This document shows positions 1 to 8,350 of a DNA stretch of 13,413 nt, piece by piece. The position numbers and the translations under genes are program-made. Every line of letters begins with the position of its first letter. The first letter of the stretch is position 1. The notes under the pieces are model-generated. The model saw only the letters and a list, made by a program, of their open reading frames with translations. It was not told where the DNA came from and made no database searches. The stretch comes from Leucogyrophana mollusca (taxonomy: Eukaryota > Basidiomycota > Agaricomycetes > Boletales), in the NCBI GenBank assembly GCA_021014945.1, contig MU266806.1, positions 1 through 13,413 of the forward strand. Reading direction: 5' to 3'.

Positions 1-378
1 GTTCACGCACAAGGGATCCTGTAGTATATAAACCCTGTACTTTCTACCAAAAATCCAATCAAGTTCTTACCCTTGGTTCACCACGTTGCATTTTCCTGAA
101 GTCCAAGTGCCTTACGATAAGGCATCCAGATTAGTCTTCAGACACGTACGCCATTCATATGATTGATTATACTGACATCTACGGTTTATTGCAGAAACAC
201 CTTGTTATCTAATGTCATTCTATCTTCGCTTATTAGGATCTTTGGGTGGTAGCCAAGTAGCCATCCCCACTTACGAACAACCAGGTTACCTGACTGATCT
301 CAGTTGTGTGTTCCGTCAGAACCTGGGGTGTTGTTTTGTGTTTTGTTCTGGCACAGAGCATCATCAAGACCAACACCG
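1..378 (+). repeat. Left copy of a long inverted repeat
   Basis: This stretch matches the reverse complement of 12859-13290 along its whole length, with substitutions and small gaps. The clearest blocks are 107-132 against 13155-13180 (25 of 26 bases), 273-285 against 12953-12965 (13 of 13), 304-316 against 12922-12934 (13 of 13) and 362-378 against 12859-12875 (15 of 17). The match begins at the first base of the window, so the outer edge may lie outside it. It holds a TATA-like run near 25-32 and a small palindrome, GCCTTA-CGA-TAAGGC, at 109-123. The inner end coincides with the point where the reading frame of the left zinc-finger gene is lost. It could be the terminal repeat of a large transposon, or an inverted duplication of one gene's 3' flank. 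Confidence 0.85.
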
Positions 379-1205
379 CGCTCCTAGGGATGAGGCAGTT
401 TGGGTGACATCAGCCAAGTATTGTTGACAGCTGGTCTCATCGGTGATGTTGAACCGTATTTCCTGAAACCCCAGGAGGTCTTCAGCAAGCCAGCCCTCAA
501 GGAACATATTCAGGGACTTCACCAGGGATCCCCGGGATGGCATTTCATTCAAGATGAAATGCAGAATGAGGAGACTGCTTTTGTTACAGTCAGACCCCCA
601 CGTCATCTGCAGATACCCCACTATGATGCCCCCTGCATTCAAGGGTGTCCCATTGGTATAAAATCCCTAAAAAAAGCCCCTTGGGCCATTGTGCAAGATG
701 GCAGGCCATACACCAGAATTCCGATGATTTCCATTTCACTGACCTGTGGAAGCCAGAGGGGAGCTTCAAGCAGTCATGGCAAGCTACCCGGGGGCAGCTT
801 GCGCATAACTCAAGCTCCCCACCATTGCGCACATATGGCAATACTACATAATTAGTCTATAAATGATAGTGGAATATATGTACTTACATCTTGGTGTCCG
901 GTGGATCCGGTGGACTCGACATCCATTTCCGACCCCATATCCATGTCTGAACAGGACAGCCCATCCACATCAATTGGGTCAGAATGGTGGTAGCCATGGC
1001 TGAGGGCAGCAACAGTTTGGGATGGCTGGGAGCGGCTGGGCCAGTGTTGGCCCGTACCTATACTTCAAAATAACGTAGAACTCACCTCATTTTGTAGGGG
1101 CTAGCGTGTCGGCCCACGTCAGCCCGAGTTGTCAAACGCAAAATATACTTTGTACTTACAATATGAAAGTTGTCTGTGTGAGTGGGGCCATATCAGCCCA
1201 GACAT
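364..1205 (-). pseudogene. Broken spliced gene with a PHD-like zinc finger
   Basis: I read this minus-strand gene as follows. The first visible exon is 1205-1160. An intron at 1159-1058 (GTAAGT donor, TATAG acceptor) keeps the frame. The second exon, 1057-888, encodes a Ser/Asp-rich linker (for example DPIDVDGLSCSDMDMGSEMD). A second intron starts with GTAAGTAC at 887. It ends either at 844, which gives the wrong phase, or at 815, which restores the frame. The next exon carries a cysteine pattern C-x2-C-x4-C-x2-C-x19-C-x2-C-H between about 805 and 698, like a PHD or related treble-clef finger. Near 660-668 the frame shifts by one base, and the continuation (642-364, with a segment LLILHFILNEMPSRGS) runs to the edge of the inverted repeat and stops. 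The arrangement resembles a repeated basidiomycete family of unknown function that I recall only in outline. The true 5' end is missing, perhaps cut off by the Helitron end near 1228. I judge it dead. Confidence 0.6.
1058..1159 (-). other. Intron in the left zinc-finger gene
   Basis: On the minus strand the intron opens with GTAAGT at 1159-1154 and closes with TATAG at 1058. Joining T at 1160 to GT at 1057-1056 makes a Cys codon and keeps an open frame across both exons. A shorter alternative acceptor inside it (CTAG) brings in a stop codon, so I prefer the 102-nt form. Confidence 0.6.
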
Positions 1206-1227
1206 GGGTATGAACAAAATAAATAGA

Positions 1228-1251
1228 CTAGCTAAGTGGGCCATTACTGGC
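1228..1251 (-). other. Candidate 3' terminus of the Helitron
   Basis: Helitrons end in CTRR, a few bases after a short hairpin, and insert between A and T. On the minus strand here, GCCA-gtaa-TGGC (1251-1240) is followed after eight bases by CTAG (1231-1228) and then by T at 1227. The stop of the helicase reading frame lies about 50 bases upstream, which is a suitable spacing. The stem has only four pairs, which is weak, so this is a candidate and not a proven end. Confidence 0.4.
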
Positions 1252-1297
1252 AGGTACGAGTCTTCGATTCTCCCAGGCTCCAGGACAATAAGCAGGT

Positions 1298-3641
1298 TCA
1301 AACTTTGGCATAAACAACCAGGGAAGCCTTACACCCATTGCAAATAGACAATTCTGCTGTGCTGTACTTGTTAAGACAGCTCTTATCCGAGAGATGTGTA
1401 GATCCATCCTTTATCCCATTGTGGAAGAACATTTTGTTTTCCCTGGAAACAAATTGTGATGTGAAGTGGAAATCACCATAATACACAATGCCTCTGAAAT
1501 ACAAGCTGGAACTCCTAGCTTTACCCATAATTTTCACCACTGGTGATATACGCACGGGTTGGTCAGAAATGTTCATAGCTATTATCTTTGGGGGTGCGTC
1601 GCAATGCCATTGGTTGCTCACAGGCGACAAGCAGCCAGTACACACCGCAGGTGTACGATTCTGATGGCACTTCATTAGCCATTCAGTGGTGCTAACAGGT
1701 GTGTTCGACCCCACGTCGAACACATGCCTTACAGTGCTCTGAATAGGCAATCGAGTGTTGCAAATGTTACACAGCAGCCAAGGTGAGGGAGCATTTGTAG
1801 CATCTAACATAGCAAGTGCAAGATCACCAACAGAAGCCCCTAATCTCCCTTGTGGAAACAATGTAGCATTTGATGAGTTCAACTGCACACGCACTCGATC
1901 TCTGGTGTTCTCCAATGAACCTGTGCCTCTATATGCTCTCTGAAACCCCTCGATAAGGCAATCCATGAACGGACCAAATCCTCTGAAGGTCTTATTCCAA
2001 GTCATTGGGCTCTCACACCAGATGTTCAGAAGCATGGTGAACAAGGCATCGTATGCACAGCTGTAATTCACACAGTCCCACTTCAAACCCTGACGCTGGC
2101 CATCAACAGTATCCAGTGGTAGGTTCCCCTTGGTTTTTTTCGACGACTGCATTGGCTTGTTGAAGGCTTCCGGTAGCGGACACTTAAGCGAGCACTCCGT
2201 CAAAGACGATTTCTTCTCCATTGCACCTCGTTTCTTATCTATCAATTGCCATTCACTAACATTGTCTTTGGTAGATGGACAGAACGGGTCCAATGGAGAC
2301 CAGCGTATGGTCAGGTGGACTTTGGGCGGGACATAATGGTGTCCCTTCCATTGTTGGAAGAGGTCAATCAATGTATGCCTTCTCTGACTCCTTATCTCTT
2401 CAGGCAGATGTGCTTCAAACTGGAGACATGTGATTTCATCCAACATTTCCAGTGTACAATACTCTTGCCACAGCCACCCCGAGACACTACCAGTGATCTT
2501 GCTTCTGTCAAATCCTTGCACAATTGCGGTGCCTTCGGCCGATGTGCTTTGAGATAAACAAGTGTAATACGATTGGTGGGAACTCGAATGCTGCAGGTCC
2601 ACAACATTGAATAACCTCGTTTTCCCTTGTGCAGTATAATCTGTCATGGCAAAGTTCAGTAAAACATTGACCTGCATACGCATCACATACTCACATTGGT
2701 CATTGGGCAAAGTTACAGGCACAGTATGAGAAGACTTAGGAATGGGTACAACATTTGGAGGTAAGCTGTCCAACTGTACATCGCTAGGGGGTGAACTTAA
2801 GCGTACAAATAAGGTATCCAGAACAGGCTTCCCCGTAGAAGTAAACAAAGATTCCCAACCGGCTACCGTTCCTTCTTGACCTTTGGTGCTGCACAACTTG
2901 GTGGCATTGTTGTTCTGAATCAACACAGGCATTCCAAGACAGACGCTATGTGTAGCAGCGATGTGTTTCGATGTATGAGGAGACAGACTCCATAAGACAG
3001 CCTGATTGGTGTCACTCACAACATCCGAACTACGTAGGTTCCCTGCATGCCTACGACGGTCTCTCGCTTTACCGTCGTCCACGGACCCAGCAGCCCATTT
3101 GTCCATGGAATAAAACATATGCAGTTTTTGGTTGGTGTCAGCGGCAAATTGCTCACAACCTAGCTCGTTTATGCAGTCCTTCTGGCTGTTCCACGCAGTA
3201 ATCACAGGGACATTCCAAAACCGAGGATCAGTTAGCTTGGGCTTTCCAGGATCTGGGCCTACAATGCGTGGACAGAGAAAGTCAATGTCGTCTTCTGTGC
3301 AGCTCTTATACCTCATGTTCACGAGTGCAGTACACAACTTCGCATCATCTGCTGTCTGAGTTTTTTGATGCATGTTCTCCCTCAGTATCACAACTGTTGT
3401 CACTTGATGCCACATTGCTTTTCTGATAGCGGACTCCTGTTTACTAATACTTTGGCTAGAGTCTACTTTCATTCCAATAGATCTGCTGTACAATGCAACC
3501 GACCCACTTCCAGTTACAGCGGGTGGAAGCTGTGCGAAGTCGCCTGCAAATATAATGTTGACCCCCCCAAAAGGTACGTGTGGTTCATTGTAAGCTTTTG
3601 AGAGCTGCGCACATATATTGTACAGATCATGACAAGATATC
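1298..3641 (-). pseudogene. Helitron helicase, C-terminal half, fused to a USP-like peptidase domain
   Basis: This is the downstream half of a PIF1-type helicase on the minus strand. The frame is open from the LTR junction at 3641 to the stop at 1298. Upstream of the TTG at 3493 it already encodes GGVNIIFAGDFAQLPPAV, the GDFxQLPP motif III of PIF1 helicases. Counting residues from 3493, further helicase blocks are VVILREN (34-40), HSVCLGMPVLIQNN (182-195) and TDYTAQGKTR with the SHQSYYTCLSQS segment (284-316). The remaining 300 or so residues are not helicase. They contain NYSCAYDALF with Cys479 (codon 2059-2057), two CxxC pairs at 575/578 and 618/621, and GDFHFTSQF with His676 (codon 1468-1466). 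That order (Cys box, zinc fingers, His box) is that of ubiquitin-specific peptidases of family C19. In family terms such a domain would cleave ubiquitin-like tags; activity in this copy is not implied. The helicase is severed by the LTR at 3642. Confidence 0.8.
3637..3641. repeat. Target site duplication ATATC, left
   Basis: ATATC directly before the TG of the 740-bp solo LTR. It is identical to 4382-4386. Confidence 0.9.
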
Positions 3642-4381
3642 TGTCATATCCCGTGCAGCCACGCGCCCGTACATATCATTCCGAGTCCTTTCCGGACGAT
3701 CCTGCATCACTCCGCCCTCTCTGTCTAACAATTGTTGGACTTAACGGTTTCTAGACTCGTCCTTCCGTCTCCGCTCCTCCGGACTCTCCGAACACTGCCT
3801 CGTTCGGATCTGTCAGTATGTTGTCACTTATAGTTTCCATTTTATTATGCATTGCCTTTTGTTAGTCTCCATATTAACCTTATCATTTATCCTCCGTCTG
3901 TCACACTAATCCTATGTACATAGCCCCCTCTGTTTTCCGGACCCACTCCATTCTCCGAGTCCATTCCCCTTTAACTTTACTTATTGTTTCTCGCACCGGT
4001 TTCCGGTTACTGTACCCACACACGCTCCGTAGCACAGCCCAACTCCGTACTATAAATACTGCTCTGATGTAACCTTGTACTTCAGTTCGAATATCATCTT
4101 AATCACCTCTTCTGCATTCCGCCTCTGATCTCCTCTCCGAATATCCTCTCTAAGTCTTTCCTTAAGACTTCCTCTGACTTCCTTAATCTCTGTCCCTCTC
4201 TGATCCCTTCCGACCTTACTCCGAAATACAGAACTGAACTCGGACAAAGGCGCAGCACATAAGCTGAAGCCGATGTTCCATTCCAAACTCCGGAACCAGT
4301 TTGTTTCCCCCTATCTACATATCTACACTTACTCCCTAGTCCGGAGTTCCCCGGAAAGCACTGGAGGAACTGGATTTAACA
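3642..4381 (+). mobile_element. Solo LTR inserted in the Helitron helicase
   Basis: The element begins TGTCATATCC and ends GGATTTAACA, with the TG...CA ends of an LTR, and is flanked by a perfect 5-bp duplication, ATATC, at 3637-3641 and 4382-4386. Removing the element and one duplication joins the two helicase frames exactly: the coding strand reads FINKLSM and then ISCHDLYNI with no shift. A TATAAATA box lies at 4051-4058, which favours the plus orientation. Much of the 3' half is pyrimidine-rich, and it holds a 7-bp hairpin, AAGTCTT-tcctt-AAGACTT, at 4152-4170. There is no internal coding region, so it is a solo LTR left by recombination between two LTRs. The superfamily cannot be told from the LTR alone. 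Confidence 0.92.
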
Positions 4382-4386
4382 ATATC
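4382..4386. repeat. Target site duplication ATATC, right
   Basis: ATATC directly after the terminal CA of the 740-bp solo LTR. It is identical to 3637-3641. Confidence 0.9.
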
Positions 4387-5201
4387 ATAGACAATTTGTT
4401 GATGAATATATAGTCTACCCCCTCCAGCCTTGACCTTACGCGTGCTAAGGATGTCGACGAAGAACAGACTGTTGTTCTTATTCCCAGAACGGAGTGGTAC
4501 GTGCACCCGCCCAGAAGTGCTGCTGCAGAACCAATTGGTGCAAGCGTGATCATACGGTGAGATTCGTTGCGAGCTTGAAAGAAAGAGATCAGTGCTTTGA
4601 TTACTTGCGATTTACCTGTGCTGGCCATCCCACCGAGGTACATTCTCAATTGCTCAGGACAAGCCATCGTAGCGTGGTTAGCGACGATTCTGAAAGCGCG
4701 CTCTTGTTCTGTGTTGAGCAAGAACTGGTGTGTTGTGTCATCAACGAGGTTGGCATCCTCACGACTGTGCGCAGAGAAGGTACATTCCAGATGTGAGTTA
4801 TTGACGATGCGCACTTCATTATGTGTTGTAGACTGCGCAGTCATTCCTCGGCGACGAGATCTGTTTTGCACTTGCATATGCTTCTGCCGATCCTCAAGTA
4901 CAGAATCTCGTTTCCTTTGGACAACAGACCTCCATTGGTCATGAGTTTGAGAAGCTTGTAACACCAACAGACTTATATCGATACCATACATTCCATCCAA
5001 TGGTGCATCAAGCCAACCGGAGGTCTGCATAATTCTTTCAACAATCAATTTGTCGTAATTCCATTTTTCTGTTAGTCTCCCCAACGAGTGAGGTTCCAGC
5101 ACTCTGTCGCTGTCCACTTCAGGGAATGTGCTGTCGGTCTCTAACACGTCTTTGCGAACATTGTTTTCAGTGTCGTTGGGATCATAGCATACCTCCCAAG
5201 G
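4382..5201 (-). pseudogene. Helitron helicase, N-terminal half with damaged Walker motifs
   Basis: This is the upstream half of the same PIF1-type helicase. It is in frame with the Rep part above it (a single TAA at 5202-5204 lies between) and with the C-terminal half below it once the solo LTR is removed. Residue numbers count from the GTG at 5147. NTEQERAF (145-152) is the Q-motif-like start of the helicase. GGMASTGKS (172-180) is Walker A, with Ser176 where the family has Gly (codon 4622-4620). LAPIGSAAALLGG (202-214) is motif Ia. FINKLSM (248-254) is Walker B, with Asn250 and Lys251 in place of the catalytic Asp-Glu pair (codons 4400-4398 and 4397-4395). ATP hydrolysis should therefore be lost even without the LTR. 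The open frame beyond 4381 is LTR sequence and not part of the gene. Confidence 0.88.
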
Positions 5202-6578
5202 TTAACACGGTCCTTCACGCTCCTCGCTCCACCAACGTGCGGAGTAGTCGTCCCGAGCATCGAGACATTCATACCTAACATTGAAGTGTTTCATAATTTC
5301 CGTTGCCTGCTCATTGAACGCATATACTCCGAATGATTCGCCCCAAGTTTGATTAGCACCTTTCAATTCATGGCCACATCTCCATGGTTGGAATAGGACA
5401 AGCATAATAGTGCAGTAATATTCTCTGTTGCCTCGGTCATGTCGTGGCAATGATCCCCTATTAAAATTCGGCACCCGACCTCTGTTTCGATACACACATC
5501 TGACGTCATGAGTGAGATGCAGAGGATGGTTTGGTAGGAAGCTGAAAAAGGGTGTGGAATCACTTTCGCCTGGTTTGCCAATATCTTCGTTGGATGACAT
5601 AACACAGAGCTCGTTGTCAACTCCTTCAGAAGAGCACAACGATCGTTTCTTCATAGGTTTGCATTCAGAGAATTGAACCCAATCATAAAGGTTCATGTGC
5701 CCGAATGCTGATGGTCGGAACAAGTAATCAAAGACAGGCAACGTACCAACCACACAAATGTTACCGTTGTCCCAGTCATTTCTAGCTTTGTGTACAAAAC
5801 TCTTCCAGTAAAACGGCACAAAGGAGTGACTAGTGTAGTGATCAGGGTTGCCCAGCAAATACAGTGATGCCATTGGTGCCCCGATTTCCATCTTTGATGT
5901 CAAAGAGTTGACCACTTGGGTGAGGACCTTGCGCACTTTTTCCTGCCTGGGAAGAGACCCGCCCATCAACTCCGAGTTCTTATCAAAAACACTCTTAATA
6001 GTATCGAATACTATGTACATCTTCAGCGATGGCTTGCTGATGTAGTCTGAAATATATGCGACTACCGCTTTAATGGCTGTTCCTGAAAGCAAACTCGTCA
6101 CGTCAGTGTTACAACGCAATAGGTAAGTCACCGGGTAAGTGAGGGTGTTCATCATGGCCTCACCTTTCTTGATGTTCAACATCCCTGTCCCAGGATTGAC
6201 GAAAGTCTGTGAAAAGGTTGCTCTGGGGAACCTGGCTTTGCACCTCCCACGTACGTTTGCACAACATCCCACCCCTGGCTGGTAACTATCCGGCCCCACA
6301 CCGGGTTTTGACTTCCTTACCCAGTCTTTGGAACTGCCAAAGCACTGGTGAGTATTGCACTTTAACAATATCTCGTTGACAGCATCAACAAAGGACTTTG
6401 GCCGCGACCGACATTTGCTGCACATGTTCTCATCGCAGCCTTTTTGATTCCAACAATCATTTGGTGGAGGATCTGGCATCATATTAGTTGCACTCACCCT
6501 GCTGTCGTCAACAGAGGCCTCGTCGAGTTTGATTTTAACATTGTGTGCAGTCAATGACAAAAACTCACCACTGTGCAC
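5202..6578 (-). pseudogene. Helitron Rep segment with Y2 motif, lacking the HUH part
   Basis: The 458-codon frame begins at a GTG (6578) just downstream of a stop, so the start is only the edge of the frame. A cysteine-rich stretch at residues 42-113 (CWNQKGCDENMCSKC, then CCANVRGRC) precedes CKARFPRATF and LLRCNTDVTSLLSGTAIKAV. Residues 175-179, YISDY (codons 6056-6054 and 6044-6042), give the paired tyrosines spaced by three residues expected of a Helitron Rep, which nick and join single-stranded DNA in rolling-circle transposition. The usual HUH (His-x-His) motif should lie upstream, but nothing like it is visible in any minus-strand frame from 6578 to 7200. The C-terminal 100 residues (HPLHLTHDVRCVYR through FNVRYECLDARDDYSA) match the linker before the helicase in fungal Helitrons. 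The frame ends at a TAA (5202-5204), after which the same frame continues into the helicase. Confidence 0.82.
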
Positions 6579-6599
6579 ACTTTCCAGATATTAGATCTG

Positions 6600-7590
6600 C
6601 TTCCCAATCCTCAATCTCAATGGACGCTCAACTCAGAGCGAGAGAAAACGTGAGATTGCTACTACATGCCTGCCCTATCAGTGCTGGGTTCCTGGTATCC
6701 CGATGGGTCTGTGAAAGACGCAACTGTCCCTCGTGCGAGTCCACGCATTTTGTTTGATTGGCTGCTGGTGTTCCTTCTCCCTGCTCCCACTGTAGCTCCC
6801 CGCATCAGCACACAAGCAATCGATATCCCGTGGCTCGACACATCTAAGCCTGCTTACCCAATTATGGTTCTTGAGCCTGACATTGTTAAAGTGGGAGTAC
6901 ACGTTCCCGCGTAAATGGGTGCCTTAGTCCAAAGAGGCTGAGGGCCAGGCATAAGAATACTGGGCGGAGAGGGGGGGGGAGGGAGCATGTGAAGTGCAAG
7001 GAGGATTGAGGCAAGGGTTGTGGTGAGGACGAGAAGAGTGTATGGTGAGGTGTGTGTAATGTGAGGAACAAGCGGGGAGAACAAAGTCATGGAGGTCGGC
7101 ACCAGATTTAATTTACTGCCATGGATCCCCTGCATGGGTACTCTGTGCACCAGACACTCAGCTCTTTACAAACAAATCAGCTAACGTGAAGCCAAGTCTG
7201 CTATGGTACACACCGTGAGCTCCAGGTGTCTCCAATTTCCACACCAGGTATACTCCCAAATGTATACTCCCAAATGTGTTACTAGGTCGGCACCAGATTT
7301 GATTTGTGGGTGGTGGACACAAGTGGGGAGCCAATCGACTGCAATAGCCTAACTCCCCGCTGGGCAATCAACCCTCCCTGTTGTGAACATGACTGTTATA
7401 TTACAGCAGCATAGATAGGTGGTACACACATAGGACATTTGTATGGCCAACATTTTACCCCAAACCAATTGCACACACTCAATCATCACAGAACGAAATA
7501 CAGGCCACAAACTAATACATACAGTTACACAGGGAATTACAGATAATACCGCAACACGCGCACCATTGAAAGATGTCTTCGCCCAAAGCA
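6600..7590. other. Gene-poor stretch with short repeats
   Basis: I find no convincing gene here. The open frames are short and overlap low-complexity sequence. The stretch holds a long purine tract on the plus strand (6950-7090), a 16-bp direct repeat, GGTCGGCACCAGATTT, at 7094-7109 and 7285-7300, and a perfect 14-bp tandem duplication, TATACTCCCAAATG, at 7249-7276. The Helitron's 5' end should lie at or near the start of this region but cannot be fixed. Confidence 0.6.
6962..6983 (+). other. G-quadruplex motif
   Basis: Plus-strand G-runs GGG, then nine G, then GGG, separated by CGGAGA and A, satisfy the four-run G-quadruplex pattern because the run of nine can supply two sets of three. It sits at the start of a purine-rich tract. 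Confidence 0.5.
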
Positions 7591-7592
7591 CT

Positions 7593-7947
7593 TCAGCCAG
7601 AGAAATGCAGAACTGTGTAAAATCCCTGGGCTGCACACATCTTATCGGTGACAAGTTTGGTGACATCCATGGATTCCCCAAACATGGCCATAATGGTGGC
7701 ATCATTCATGACACGATCCATAACCTCTGCGATGGACCGATGATGACAAAAAGTGCATTGGTACAGGTGTAGACTCACGAGTATAAGTGGAGGAGCCTTC
7801 TTCTGTCGGAAGCAACTTGGACAAAATGAAAATGCCAGGCCTGACGTCTGCGCGATGCGAGATTGACATGCGCATTACCACCATGGAAGGTACAATATGC
7901 AAGTAGGATTGGGCACCTGCGATTGAACGTTCAACTGTATTCCGCCG
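7593..7947 (-). CDS. Unknown spliced gene, 3' part
   Basis: Two minus-strand exons join cleanly. The first, open from 7947 to 7779, encodes a segment with NTVERSIAGAQSYLHIVPS and PGIFILSKLLPTEEGSST. A 52-nt intron follows at 7778-7727, with a GTGAGT donor and a CGCAG acceptor. The second exon, from 7726, encodes QVMDRVMNDATIMAMFGES and DVTKLVTDKMCAAQ and stops at 7593. The phase is kept (C joined to AG makes Gln). Protein-like composition on both sides and a standard short fungal intron are the evidence. No domain is recognised. The 5' end lies upstream of 7947, where a stop (7950-7948) implies another intron or damage. The gene may be intact further up, or a remnant. Confidence 0.5.
7727..7778 (-). 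other. 52-nt intron in the unknown minus-strand gene
   Basis: GTGAGT at 7778-7773 and CGCAG ending at 7727 bound an intron of typical Agaricomycete size. Splicing joins two open frames that otherwise run into each other out of register. Confidence 0.6.
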
Positions 7948-8123
7948 TCATCAGTGGAGGCGGTGATATGTGTCCGACTGAACCTACTGAATATGAACTC
8001 TGCCCACGGCTAGAACACGCCAGAGCAACAATGGAGGGATGAATAATAGAATCGAGCGTGGGTGTGTGTCTGTGGTCGTAGTGAAAATGCATATAGTCAA
8101 CAAGTGTGAGCTTGCACAGGTGT

Positions 8124-8240
8124 CATTCTCTTGCGCTTGAGATGCAGAGTTTATTTCGCAAAAAGTGCAGTTGGCGACTCAAATTTTTGAAGATTAAGCT
8201 TTGCATCTGGACAGATGCGAACGATAGGATAGTGAACATG
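8124..8240 (-). CDS. Possible start exon or short ORF beside the second solo LTR
   Basis: An ATG at 8240-8238 on the minus strand opens a short frame of 38 codons (MFTILSFASVQMQ..., stop in the mid-8120s). Its start has a strong eukaryotic context, CCACC-ATG, where the CCACC is the LTR's target duplication on the minus strand. It may be the first exon of the unknown gene downstream (7947-7593), but no clear donor or acceptor links them. Low confidence. Confidence 0.2.
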
Positions 8241-8244
8241 GTGG
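8240..8244. repeat. Target site duplication GGTGG, left
   Basis: GGTGG directly before the TG of the 405-bp solo LTR. It is identical to 8650-8654. Confidence 0.85.
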
Positions 8245-8252
8245 TGACAAAT

Positions 8253-8350
8253 CTAAGGAATTCCAGAGTTAGTCTGGAGCTCAGCTGGTGCCCGGAGTTA
8301 GGCAGATAACGACTATATTCACCTAAGGAATTCTGGAGTTAGTCCAGAGC
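8253..8350 (+). repeat. Direct repeat A with hairpin core, two copies
   Basis: Two 28-bp copies (8253-8280 and 8323-8350) differ at exactly four bases. Each contains a 6-bp stem with the loop GTTAG: TCCAGA/TCTGGA in the first and TCTGGA/TCCAGA in the second. All four differences fall in the stem, and both arms change together. Confidence 0.85.

Noticed and set aside
1..378. The inverted repeat read as an LTR because of its TATA-like run
   Set aside because: The copies face each other in inverted orientation, and no TG...CA ends or target duplication could be found at the visible edges.
400..855. Plus-strand frame of 151 codons
   Set aside because: The minus strand over the same bases encodes a cysteine-patterned finger with splice sites and a continuing protein-like frame, so the plus frame is most likely a shadow.
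1154..1159. A two-intron model with a 15-base micro-exon in the left gene
   Set aside because: Including the micro-exon puts a stop in frame; skipping it keeps the frame open.
4050..4381. Coding potential at the 3' end of the first LTR, including the last residues of the helicase frame
   Set aside because: These bases lie within the solo LTR, shown by its TG...CA ends and ATATC duplication.
6854..7150. Minus-strand frame rich in Pro, Leu and Ser
   Set aside because: It is the translation of the purine-rich tract's complement; low complexity, with no motif.
7443..7772. Plus-strand frame of 109 codons
   Set aside because: It overlaps the minus-strand exons at 7947-7593, which are joined by a canonical intron. 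I found nothing on the plus strand to support it.
8106..8309. Plus-strand frame of 67 codons
   Set aside because: It runs across the target duplication into the second solo LTR and has no family signature.
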